Numbered from the stretch's first letter, positions 1-5,303 are shown. The stretch is DNA of 10,000 nt from Candidatus Nomurabacteria bacterium (GCA_943349675.1 CALQZN010000023.1:1-10000); one strand, 5' to 3'. Numbers and translations: made by a program. Notes: a model not told the origin generated them from the sequence alone.

Positions 1-1
1 A

Positions 2-169
2 GCAATTAGAGCAGGATCTGGGCTTACAAAAGGTGCAATTATTTTCTCTGTGGCAAGTGCTGTTATGGCCGTGATAATAGGTATGGTGGTCTATAAAGAA
101 ACGCTTACAACAACTCAAGCAATCGGAGTTATAACTGGACTTATTTCAATAGCGTTAGTTTTAAAATAA
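2..169 (+). CDS. EamA/DMT-family transporter, C-terminal fragment (5' end outside window)
   Basis: The first 55 codons of the window are open from the left edge and end in TAA at 167-169. The peptide has two hydrophobic stretches separated by a short polar hinge containing YKETLTTTQAIG, then a final helix ending ISIALVLK. This is the usual ending of EamA-like drug/metabolite transporters: a penultimate helix, a (K)E-x-L-T-x-x-Q-x-x-G turn, and a last membrane helix with almost no cytoplasmic tail. The family exports or imports small metabolites across the inner membrane; the substrate cannot be told from this fragment. A four-helix SMR-like or a ten-helix EamA protein would look the same here. 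It runs convergently into the tRNA-Ser gene, with 7 bp between the stop codon and the tRNA 3' end and no terminator hairpin of its own. Family call is fairly safe; subfamily is not. Confidence 0.6.
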   Translation, partial: AIRAGSGLTKGAIIFSVASAVMAVIIGMVVYKETLTTTQAIGVITGLISIALVLK

Positions 170-176
170 AATTTTG

Positions 177-261
177 CGGAGGCGGAGAGATTCGAACTCT
201 CGATACCTTGCGGTATGCCGCCTTTCCAAGGCGGTGCACTAGACCGCTATGCGACGCCTCC
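177..261 (-). tRNA. tRNA-Ser, anticodon GGA
   Basis: On the minus strand the 85 nt fold as a complete class II tRNA. The acceptor stem GGAGGCG/CGCCTCC is perfect and the discriminator base is G. The D arm is closed by GCA/TGC. The anticodon stem CCGCC/GGCGG holds the loop TTGGAAA, giving anticodon GGA, which reads UCC and UCU serine codons. The long variable arm ATACC-GCAA-GGTAT is typical of tRNA-Ser. The T arm is GAGAG-TTCGAAT-CTCTC. CCA is not encoded: the bases after the discriminator read CAAAAT, so CCA must be added after transcription. I see no convincing separate promoter. The gene lies downstream of the structured RNA unit on the same strand but beyond that unit's terminator. Confidence 0.95.
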
Positions 262-304
262 GTTTATATTTATTTTATTGCAATTAAGACAAACCAGACC
301 ACTA

Positions 305-326
305 CCCCGAAGGGGCCCCTTTGGGG
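305..326. repeat. GC-rich near-perfect palindrome
   Basis: The 22 bp consist of two abutting mini-hairpins, CCCC-GAA-GGGG and CCCC-TTT-GGGG. Together they also form one long dyad with a single mismatched pair. There is no U-tract after it on either strand, so a terminator role is not supported. It lies between the tRNA-Ser gene and the structured RNA gene, directly next to the 12-bp tRNA 5'-end copy at 327-338. Confidence 0.6.
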
Positions 327-338
327 TGCGACGCCTCC
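327..338 (-). repeat. 12-bp copy of the tRNA-Ser 5' end
   Basis: GGAGGCGTCGCA on the minus strand at 327-338 is identical to the first 12 nt of the tRNA-Ser at 250-261, 77 bp away. After the copy, the rest of the tRNA is replaced by the GC-rich palindrome and is not recognisable, so this is not a second tRNA. It may be a remnant of a partial duplication or a recombination scar. Confidence 0.55.
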
Positions 339-399
339 ATTTTTTAAACAGTTCGCACCTTTCGTACCGTGTAGTTATCGCATTTACTTGAGGAACTTT

Positions 400-437
400 C
401 AAGAAAAATAGATAGGCGACCCTATAGAAGGGCCGCC
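400..437 (-). terminator. Rho-independent terminator of the structured RNA
   Basis: On the minus strand the stem GGCGGCCC (437-430) and GGGTCGCC (422-415), with one G-U pair and a TTCTATA loop, is followed by TATCTATTTTTCTTG. A GC stem followed by a U-rich tract is the classic intrinsic terminator and marks the 3' end of the transcript starting near 850. Confidence 0.7.
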
Positions 438-850
438 CGTGATTCACCAACCAATGAAGGTTAGCCTTTCGCCCGTTTGCCTTTGGGCGATGATATCCTG
501 AGATAGCCCCGACCTTTGTTGGGCGGAACTTCTCCAGTGCCACGTCGGCGAGTACTTTTCCCCCGCCCGCTTCCTTTGCGAGTTTTCATTCCCTCGATCC
601 TCGATATGGGACCATACACGCCAAGCCAGCCCGCCCAAAGCCAGACGGGCCGCCCAACTTGACTTTGGGCTCCCTGACGGGCGGCTCATGGTACTGCCCC
701 TGTGTTGGATGTCCCAAGAGGTCTCCGCCGGCAACCTGAGACACCGTGCGGTGCTTGCCTGGCTCGTTCCATCGAGCCGATCGGTCTGGTGATAAAGACA
801 CTGTGACTTATCCCTCCTTTTTTGATACCGGTTTTTGCAAGTCCGGCAGT
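400..850 (-). ncRNA. Large structured non-coding RNA, family not recognised (about 445 nt)
   Basis: This stretch is a self-contained minus-strand unit. An extended -10 promoter (TGTTATAGT, 865-857) predicts a start near 850, and an intrinsic terminator ends it near 400-405. Strong local stems are visible: GGCTCG/CGAGCC (778-761), CACCG/CGGTG (753-742), GCCGCCC/GGGCGGC (685-679 with 655-649), CGCCC/GGGCG (489-470) and CTAACC/GGTTGG (464-447). Loops and joining segments on this strand are purine-rich (GAAA, GGAA, GCAAA), as in large structured RNAs, and the region is more GC-rich than its flanks. An AGGAGG-like run lies near the 5' end at 818-813. I looked for the P4 and ACAGAA signatures of RNase P RNA, the tRNA-like end and tag reading frame of tmRNA, the SRP core and group I or II intron hallmarks, and found none. 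Size and layout would fit a very divergent RNase P RNA, but nothing in the sequence proves it. The three open frames across it look like non-protein sequence. Confidence 0.6.
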
Positions 851-856
851 GTTTAG

Positions 857-865
857 ACTATAACA
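857..865 (-). promoter_or_regulatory. Extended -10 promoter of the structured RNA
   Basis: Read on the minus strand, TG-T-TATAGT is an extended -10 element with 5 of 6 matches to TATAAT in its hexamer. The position 17 bp upstream has only a weak -35 (ACTAAT-like), as is common for extended -10 promoters. It lies just downstream of the terminator of the preceding gene, so the RNA would be transcribed on its own. Confidence 0.5.
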
Positions 866-892
866 TACAAAAGTTTTTGATTAGTTGTGTAC

Positions 893-927
893 AAAAAAAT
901 TAGACCGGACACAAACGTGTCCGGTCT
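893..927 (-). terminator. Strong rho-independent terminator of the small basic protein gene
   Basis: AGACCGGACAC (902-912) pairs perfectly with GTGTCCGGTCT (917-927) around an AAAC loop. On the minus strand the 11-bp stem is followed by AATTTTTTT. It lies 22 bp beyond the stop codon at 950, which supports that frame as a transcribed gene. No T-tract follows on the plus strand, so it acts in one direction only. Confidence 0.85.
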
Positions 928-949
928 TGTAGCACCCCAAAGGGACAGT

Positions 950-1195
950 TTATTTGCCCGTAGGGCGCCGTGTTTTCGGTTTGGCCTTCTTGCTGGGCTT
1001 GCCAGCATCAGGGTCAACCGCGGGCTTCCTCCAGTTCAGAGTCAAAGTGTTGCAACTTGCCGTTGCCTCACCTCCAAGGGCTGCCTCACCGGCAATCTTC
1101 GCAAACAGAGGCTTGTAGGCTTCTCCGAAACGACGACGTTGGTTTGCATTCAACAAAACGCTTTCCCCTTTTTTGTATTTGGCATTCAAGCGCAT
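950..1195 (-). CDS. Small basic protein of unknown function (81 aa)
   Basis: I do not recognise this protein. From ATG 1195 it has 81 residues. The first 55 or so are mixed and probably folded (MRLNAKYKKGESVLLNANQR, then an aromatic/basic segment GEAYKPLFAKIAG). A stretch around residues 35-50 is rich in small residues (AALGGEATAS), and the last 25 or so are Lys/Pro/Arg-rich (GKPSKKAKPKTRRPTGK), a tail suited to nucleic-acid binding. The frame could also start at GTG 1237, giving 95 residues. I chose ATG 1195 because AGGAAGG lies just upstream, whereas the GTG has no SD. A strong terminator follows 22 bp after the stop. No membrane segment and no pair of Cys/His ligands is present. The promoter probably lies in the AT-rich gap between htpX and this gene, but no hexamer pair is convincing. 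Being real: likely. Function: unknown. Confidence 0.6.
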   Translation of the reverse strand: MRLNAKYKKGESVLLNANQRRRFGEAYKPLFAKIAGEAALGGEATASCNTLTLNWRKPAVDPDAGKPSKKAKPKTRRPTGK

Positions 1196-1257
1196 TCCCC
1201 TTCCTGGAGACCGCTGTGCCAAGGAATACCTTAACACATTAGTGTATAAAAAGCAAG

Positions 1258-2142
1258 CTATCCGATGAGCGCTTTGATGCGGTCCTCCGTTGGTGGATGG
1301 GTCATAAATAGCTTAGAAATGCCGCTCATGGCAGCTTTGGCGCCAAATGGGTTGCTGATGTACAGGTGCGCTGTGGCGTTGTTTGCACTGCGCATAGGCG
1401 CCTGGTAGGAGCCAATTTTGCGCAAAGCACTTGCCAAACCTTCGGGGTAGCGGGTCAAAAGTGCCCCTGAGGCGTCTGCCAAAAACTCGCGTTTTCGCGA
1501 AATTGCCAACTGCAGCAGTGTTGCCACAATGGGCGCCAACACAATAAGTACAATAGAGAGTACTGCTATAATAGGATGCGATTTTTCTTCCCTGTCGCGG
1601 CCGCCAAAAATCATCGAATGCAGGAAGAAGTCTGATATAAGAGTGATGAACCCAAGCAGCACCACAGCAACGGTCGACACAAGCATGTCGCGATTACCTA
1701 CGTGACTGAGCTCATGTGCAAGCACACCCTCAAGCTCTGCACGCTCCATCATCCCCAAAAGCCCCGTAGTCACTGCAACCACAGCATGTTCGGGGTTGCG
1801 ACCTGTTGCAAATGCGTTTGGCGCTGGGTCGTTGATTATGTAGACTTTTGGTTTTGGCAGCCCCGCAGTAATCGCTAAATTCTCGACAATACGGTTAAGC
1901 TCTGTGTACTCTTGTCCCTCGGCTGGCTTTGCCCCCGCCATCTTGACCACAATTTTGTCCGAAAACCAATAACTAGTGACGTTCATCACAATGGCAAACA
2001 CCACCGCGAACAATAAAATACCAGGGTTGTTGTAGTAAAAGGATATTGCCCACCCCACCCCCATAACCACGGCAAAAAACATGGTCATGAGGACCCATGT
2101 CTTTGCAACGTTTTTACTTTGATGTGTGTAGAGGGTTGCCAT
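1258..2142 (-). CDS. htpX: HtpX-family M48 membrane zinc metalloprotease
   Basis: HtpX degrades misfolded or damaged inner-membrane proteins, with its active site on the cytoplasmic face. The 294 residues show two N-terminal membrane helices (about 15-35 and 40-57), then the zinc motif HELSH at residues 143-147 with catalytic Glu144. A third membrane stretch follows (about 153-175), then a fourth (about 189-212), then SRKREFLAD, whose Glu219 is the expected third zinc ligand. The NDPAPNAFATG segment before the catalytic helix is typical of the family. Length matches the usual 280-300 residues. The start ATG 2142 lies 8 bp after the lemA stop with only a weak SD, so the two genes are probably transcribed and perhaps translated together. 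LemA-HtpX pairing is common in bacteria. All catalytic residues are present, so it should be active. Confidence 0.96.
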   Translation of the reverse strand: MATLYTHQSKNVAKTWVLMTMFFAVVMGVGWAISFYYNNPGILLFAVVFAIVMNVTSYWFSDKIVVKMAGAKPAEGQEYTELNRIVENLAITAGLPKPKVYIINDPAPNAFATGRNPEHAVVAVTTGLLGMMERAELEGVLAHELSHVGNRDMLVSTVAVVLLGFITLISDFFLHSMIFGGRDREEKSHPIIAVLSIVLIVLAPIVATLLQLAISRKREFLADASGALLTRYPEGLASALRKIGSYQAPMRSANNATAHLYISNPFGAKAAMSGISKLFMTHPPTEDRIKALIG

Positions 2143-2150
2143 TCACTCGG

Positions 2151-2714
2151 TTAGAACTTGACCGCAACTGGCTGGCGAGCAGCTTCTTCATCTTGTGCAA
2201 GTTCAAAGAACTCACGTGACTCAAAGCGGAAGACGTTTGCAATAATATTGCCAGGGAAGCTCTGCATCGCAGTGTTAAGGTCGCGAACCACACCGTTATA
2301 GAAGCGTCGGGATGCTTGGATTTTGTTTTCAGTGTCCGACAACTCACGCTGGAGCTCGAGGAAGTTTGTATTAGCTTTGAGGTCTGGGTAATTCTCGGAA
2401 ACTGCGAAGAGCGATTTTAGAGTGCTCGAAAGCATGTTTTCTGCCTCACCACGCTGATTTAGGTCACTTGTTGCACCCATGGCACGTGCACGCGCATTGG
2501 TTACATCATCAAGAACTGTTTTTTCGTGTGTTGCATACCCCTTAACTGTCTCAATTAGGTTTGGGATAAGGTCGTACCGGCGTTTGAGTTGCACGTCGAT
2601 GTCCGCCCATGCCTCGCGGCCGCGCTGCACCATACTCACAAAACGGTTGTACGCAAACACAGCCCAAAGCACCAGCACAGCAATAATCGCAAGACCAATA
2701 TACAGTGGTGTCAT
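2151..2714 (-). CDS. lemA: LemA family membrane protein
   Basis: The protein has 187 residues: one N-terminal membrane helix (about 4-22), then a long helical domain with the family landmarks FVSMVQRGREAWADIDVQLK, RRYDLIPNLIETVKGYA and ENYPDLKANTNFLELQRELS. The segment SRRFYNGVVRDLNTAMQSFP is the conserved C-terminal part of the LemA fold. LemA proteins are anchored in the membrane with most of the chain outside and are usually found beside htpX. Their biochemical role is not settled; a part in membrane protein quality control is inferred from the neighbourhood. The gene starts 27 bp after groEL. A TATACT -10 box at 2729-2724 sits 9 bp before the ATG, so it may also be made from its own nearly leaderless transcript. 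There is no SD. Confidence 0.95.
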   Translation of the reverse strand: MTPLYIGLAIIAVLVLWAVFAYNRFVSMVQRGREAWADIDVQLKRRYDLIPNLIETVKGYATHEKTVLDDVTNARARAMGATSDLNQRGEAENMLSSTLKSLFAVSENYPDLKANTNFLELQRELSDTENKIQASRRFYNGVVRDLNTAMQSFPGNIIANVFRFESREFFELAQDEEAARQPVAVKF

Positions 2715-2723
2715 ATGCTTGTA

Positions 2724-2729
2724 AGTATA
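2724..2729 (-). promoter_or_regulatory. Possible -10 box giving a leaderless lemA mRNA
   Basis: TATACT on the minus strand ends 9 bp before the lemA ATG, so transcription would begin 1-3 nt ahead of the start codon. The -35 region falls inside the end of groEL and is poor. The box may be functional as an internal promoter, but this rests on one hexamer. Confidence 0.35.
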
Positions 2730-2741
2730 CGTTAGTGTGCT

Positions 2742-4388
2742 TTAGTAATCCATCCCGCCCATGTCTGGCATTTGTGGAGTACTTTTCTCTTCCTTTGGCT
2801 CGTCAGCAATAAGTACCTCGGTTGTCAGGAGTATCGCTGCAGCAGATGCTGCACGCTCCAGCCCAATACGCCCTACCTTTACCGGGTCTACAATTCCCGC
2901 TGCCAGCATGTCCGCAACTACCTCGTCTTTAACTGCATCGTAGCCAGCGTTGCCTTTTGCTTGTTTTACTTTCTCTACCACAACGCCCGCGTCAACGCCC
3001 GCGTTTATAGCAATTTGGCGCAGTGGCATCTCAAGTGCACGAAGCACTACTTCGTACCCCACACGCATATCTACCGACATTTTGTCTTTGTGTTTAGCAA
3101 ACGACTCAGCAACTTTCTGCGCTGCCTTAACTAGCGCAGTTCCGCCTCCCGGGACAATACCCTCCTCTACTGCCGCTTTAGTTGCATTGACCGCATCTTC
3201 AATTTTAAGTTTCAAGTACTTCATCTCGGTTTCGGTTGCAGCACCCACACGGATAACCGCTACGCCACCAGAGAGTTTTGCCAAGCGCTCTTCCAATTTT
3301 TCTTTATCAAACTTCGACGTTGTGTTTTCTATCTGCGCGCGGATTTGAGCCACGCGAGCGTCGATATCTTTTTTAGCGCCCTTGCCGCCCACAATCACTG
3401 TTGAGTCTTTTGTGGCGATTATTTTAGATGCACGACCAAGCTGCTCGAGAGTCGCATTTTCGAACTTTGCTCCTTCGCGCTTTTCTGATATCACTTCGCC
3501 GCCAGTCATAACTGCAATGTCTTGGAGCATCTCTTCTTTTCGGTCACCATATCCAGGCGCTTTTACCGCAAGTACGTTAAAGGTGCCACGCAGTTTGTTG
3601 ACCACAAACGTAGTAAGCGCCTCACCGTCCACGTCGTCAGCCACAATCACCAACTCTTTTTTGCCGCTTTGAGCTATTTTCTCTAGTATCGGCAAAATCT
3701 CTTGCACCGACGATATTTTTTTGTCGGTAATAAGCACAAGCGGATCTTTGTAGCTTGCCTCCATACGCGCAGGGTCCGTCACCATGTAGGCACTCACGTA
3801 GCCACGGTCAAACTCTAAGCCCTCTACGATTTCTTTTTCAATACCAAGCGACTGTGATTCTTCTACTGTTACTACACCATCTTTACCTACTTCTTTAATA
3901 GTGTCAGCAATAATATTACCTATCTCTTCTGACTCTGCAGAGACAGTTGCAACCTGACGCACTTCCTCATCGGTTTGGATTTTTTTAGCTAGCCCACGCA
4001 ACGCCACAACAGCCTCGGCAGTAGCTTTTTCAATACCAGCACGCACTCCCATGGCAGAGAGTCCCATTTCCGTGTGCTTCATCCCCTCTTCCACAAGCGC
4101 CTGGAGCAATACAACAGACGTGGTAGTGCCGTCGCCTGCAATATCGTTGGTCTTGCTTGCAACTTCCTTCACAATTTCTGCACCCATATTTTCGAATTTG
4201 TTGCTGAGTGAGATTTCCTTTGCAATAGAAACACCGTCGTTGGTTATGGTTGGACCGCCGTAGCCTTTGTCGAGTGCAACGTTACGCCCACGAGGGCCTA
4301 GAGTGATTTTTACAGCATTTGACGCTTTGTCTATGCCACTTTTAAGCGCCCGGCGCGCACGCTCGTTAAAGAGAATTTGTTTTGCCAT
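2742..4388 (-). CDS. groEL: Chaperonin GroEL (Hsp60)
   Basis: GroEL forms the double-ring ATP-driven folding chamber that works with GroES in the cytoplasm. The 548 residues are full length. Visible landmarks are ITLGPRGRNV and GGPTITNDG in the N-terminal equatorial domain and the nucleotide motif GDGTTTS at about residues 85-91. The apical segment includes VEGLEFDRGYVS and KAPGYGDRKEEML. The returning equatorial domain has IEDAVNATKAAVEEG, which contains the conserved catalytic Asp, then VPGGGTAL. The tail is MPDMGGMDY, a reduced form of the usual Gly-Gly-Met repeat. It follows groES with a 75-bp gap that holds an inverted pair of DnaA-box sequences. No SD is seen ahead of the ATG. groEL is followed by lemA and htpX on the same strand, suggesting a quality-control operon. 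Confidence 0.99.
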   Translation of the reverse strand: MAKQILFNERARRALKSGIDKASNAVKITLGPRGRNVALDKGYGGPTITNDGVSIAKEISLSNKFENMGAEIVKEVASKTNDIAGDGTTTSVVLLQALVEEGMKHTEMGLSAMGVRAGIEKATAEAVVALRGLAKKIQTDEEVRQVATVSAESEEIGNIIADTIKEVGKDGVVTVEESQSLGIEKEIVEGLEFDRGYVSAYMVTDPARMEASYKDPLVLITDKKISSVQEILPILEKIAQSGKKELVIVADDVDGEALTTFVVNKLRGTFNVLAVKAPGYGDRKEEMLQDIAVMTGGEVISEKREGAKFENATLEQLGRASKIIATKDSTVIVGGKGAKKDIDARVAQIRAQIENTTSKFDKEKLEERLAKLSGGVAVIRVGAATETEMKYLKLKIEDAVNATKAAVEEGIVPGGGTALVKAAQKVAESFAKHKDKMSVDMRVGYEVVLRALEMPLRQIAINAGVDAGVVVEKVKQAKGNAGYDAVKDEVVADMLAAGIVDPVKVGRIGLERAASAAAILLTTEVLIADEPKEEKSTPQMPDMGGMDY

Positions 4389-4420
4389 AATCTAATGAGT
4401 GAATGAATAAAAGGCTAAAA

Positions 4421-4479
4421 AGTTATCCACAGTTTTTCTTACGAAGGACTGACCTTCGGGTGGTTAGTTGTGGATAACT
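4421..4479. promoter_or_regulatory. Inverted pair of consensus DnaA boxes with nested hairpin in the groES-groEL gap
   Basis: AGTTATCCACA at 4421-4431 and its exact reverse complement TGTGGATAACT at 4469-4479 form an 11-bp inverted repeat. Each arm contains TTATCCACA, the perfect DnaA-box sequence. Between them CGAAGG-ACTGA-CCTTCG (4442-4458) forms a smaller hairpin. The right arm overlaps the groES stop codon and last codons. Two readings are possible: a DnaA binding site inside the operon, or an mRNA stem-loop that sets the groES:groEL ratio. No U-tract follows on the minus strand, so it is not a standard terminator. Confidence 0.6.
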
Positions 4480-4850
4480 GCCAAGATGCTGCTTTCGGGC
4501 AATATATAGTACTCAACCCCTTTTACTTTTATTTCGTCAAAGCCGTACTTAGAGAACATAACTTTGTCACCAACTTGAACACCCATAGGAACTAGGTCGT
4601 TGTCGTCACCGCGGCGGCCAGGGCCCACTGCAACCACTGTGCCATGCTCTGGCTTTTCTTTTGCACTGTCTGGGATAATAAGCCCGAAAGAGGTCATCTC
4701 TTCTGGTGCTTCTGGCCTAATGAGCACTCGGTCACCCATAGGCAACACGCCGAGCGTCCCAAACCGACTCTGTGCAGGGGTAGATGTTTTTTTACTAGTT
4801 TGCTTTTTTGCAACACTGCGTGCGACAACTTTTTTCTTAGTTTTTTTCAT
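4464..4850 (-). CDS. groES: Co-chaperonin GroES with lysine-rich N-terminal extension
   Basis: GroES is the heptameric lid of the GroEL chamber. The GroES core starts near residue 32 (GTLGVLPMGDRVLIRPEAPE) and contains the mobile loop around SFGLIIPDSA, whose LII matches the hydrophobic tripeptide that docks on GroEL. The core continues with HGTVVAVGPG, VGDKVMFSKYGFDEI and the closing ESSILAVIHN. The protein has 128 residues against about 95 for the family. The extra 31 or so at the N terminus are rich in Lys, Thr and Ser (MKKTKKKVVARSVAKKQTSK). A minus-strand promoter (-35 TTGACT at 4939-4934, -10 TATATT at 4917-4912) starts the message near 4905, upstream of ATG 4850, so the extension should be transcribed. 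Neither start has an SD, so a later internal start cannot be fully excluded. No CIRCE operator is visible upstream. Confidence 0.95.
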   Translation of the reverse strand: MKKTKKKVVARSVAKKQTSKKTSTPAQSRFGTLGVLPMGDRVLIRPEAPEEMTSFGLIIPDSAKEKPEHGTVVAVGPGRRGDDNDLVPMGVQVGDKVMFSKYGFDEIKVKGVEYYILPESSILAVIHN

Positions 4851-4911
4851 AGCGAAAAAGCATTAGGAACTTGAATAAATTGGCCTCTTTCTACACCCTA
4901 AAATCGCATTA

Positions 4912-4939
4912 AATATAGCCAATAAGCGTCTCTAGTCAA
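4912..4939 (-). promoter_or_regulatory. groES promoter (sigma70-type)
   Basis: On the minus strand TTGACT (4939-4934), a 16-bp spacer and TATATT (4917-4912) make a good housekeeping promoter, with a leader of about 55 nt before the groES ATG. Its -35 box is 4 bp from the -35 box of the divergent promoter at 4944-4949, so two polymerases could hardly bind at once. The two units may therefore compete. Confidence 0.65.
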
Positions 4940-4943
4940 TTAC

Positions 4944-4972
4944 TTGACTTTCAAGTCAAATGGTGATATAAT
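4944..4972 (+). promoter_or_regulatory. Near-consensus promoter of the small membrane protein, with overlapping dyad
   Basis: TTGACT (4944-4949), a 17-bp spacer and a perfect TATAAT (4967-4972) put the start near 4979. The -35 box is part of a perfect dyad, TTGACTT-TC-AAGTCAA (4944-4959), and a third AGTCAA half-site lies at 4934-4939. The AGTCAA at 4934-4939 is the divergent groES -35 box. The extra dyad arm at 4954-4959 lies in the spacer and could be an operator half-site or an alternative minus-strand -35. Confidence 0.75.
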
Positions 4973-5030
4973 TAGAACAGCGTACAAGTTCCGTGCGCAG
5001 CCACAAACGCTCTTGAAAGGAGCTCGGCAT

Positions 5031-5231
5031 ATGCGTAAAACCGTGATCACCCTTGGCGGCACATTTATCGTCCTCCTCGGGTTATATACCGTGGACCAAC
5101 ATCAGCGACTGAACGCTCTGCGCGACCTGGGATATCAGGTGGCGCAGGACGAAGCGGCCAATCTGGAGAAACTCCTTAAGGAGAACGATGCTCTCCGGAA
5201 GGAAAATGCGGCGCTGCGGGGCACACCCTGA
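5031..5231 (+). CDS. Small single-pass membrane protein with leucine-zipper-like coiled coil (66 aa), function unknown
   Basis: I do not recognise a named family. The 66 residues start MRKTVITLGGTFIVLLGLYT, giving one membrane helix at about residues 5-20. A helical linker follows, then a coiled coil at about 40-63 in which Leu48, Leu55 and Leu62 take the d positions and Leu45, Asn52 and Asn59 the a positions. The layout, a short inner-membrane anchor plus a heptad zipper, resembles FtsB/FtsL-type proteins, but none of their specific motifs is visible. The start is ATG 5031, with GAAAGGAG (5015-5022) 8 nt upstream; an in-frame ATG at 4944 lies inside the promoter and is discarded. Promoter, SD and terminator are all near consensus, unlike the core genes around it. 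Its codons favour G/C endings (CTG, GCG, CGG), which could reflect transfer or strong expression. Confidence 0.75.
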   Translation: MRKTVITLGGTFIVLLGLYTVDQHQRLNALRDLGYQVAQDEAANLEKLLKENDALRKENAALRGTP

Positions 5232-5248
5232 CTCCACGTGCTTGTGCG

Positions 5249-5290
5249 AGCCACCCCTTTCCCTACCGGGACTGCGGGTGGTTTTGCTTT
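5249..5290 (+). terminator. Rho-independent terminator of the small membrane protein gene
   Basis: CCACCC (5251-5256) pairs with GGGTGG (5276-5281), enclosing a smaller TCCC-TACC-GGGA hairpin (5260-5271), and is followed by TTTTGCTTT. It lies 20 bp after the TGA stop, closing a single-gene transcription unit just before secG. Confidence 0.75.
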
Positions 5291-5303
5291 ATATACACCC
5301 CTG

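Noticed and set aside
444..734. Second minus-strand open frame of 96 codons over the structured RNA
   Set aside because: It overlaps the previous frame, has no SD, is of low complexity in Trp/Arg/Ser, and runs through several strong hairpins; this is better explained as RNA.
586..801. Open frame within the structured RNA, starting at GTG 801 with AGGAGG 11 nt upstream (71 codons)
   Set aside because: The peptide has no hydrophobic core pattern or domain and is rich in Gly, Pro, Arg and Trp as expected from GC-rich structured RNA. Two other frames are also open across the same stretch. A dual-function RNA cannot be excluded, but there is no positive evidence.
400..850. Reading the structured region as tmRNA or standard RNase P RNA
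   Set aside because: No tRNA-like ends, T-loop or tag reading frame for tmRNA; no GGAAAGUCC or ACAGAA elements for RNase P RNA. A diverged RNase P RNA remains possible only through a covariance-model search.
970..1242. Plus-strand frames opposite the small basic protein gene
   Set aside because: No SD or terminator on that strand; the minus-strand frame has both.
4381..4480. Replication origin at the inverted DnaA boxes
   Set aside because: Only two boxes, no clear unwinding element, no dnaA or dnaN nearby, and rough hand counts of a few lines show C above G on the plus strand both left and right of the site.
4851..4933. CIRCE/HrcA operator upstream of groES
   Set aside because: No TTAGCACTC or GAGTGCTAA-like arms in the leader or promoter region.
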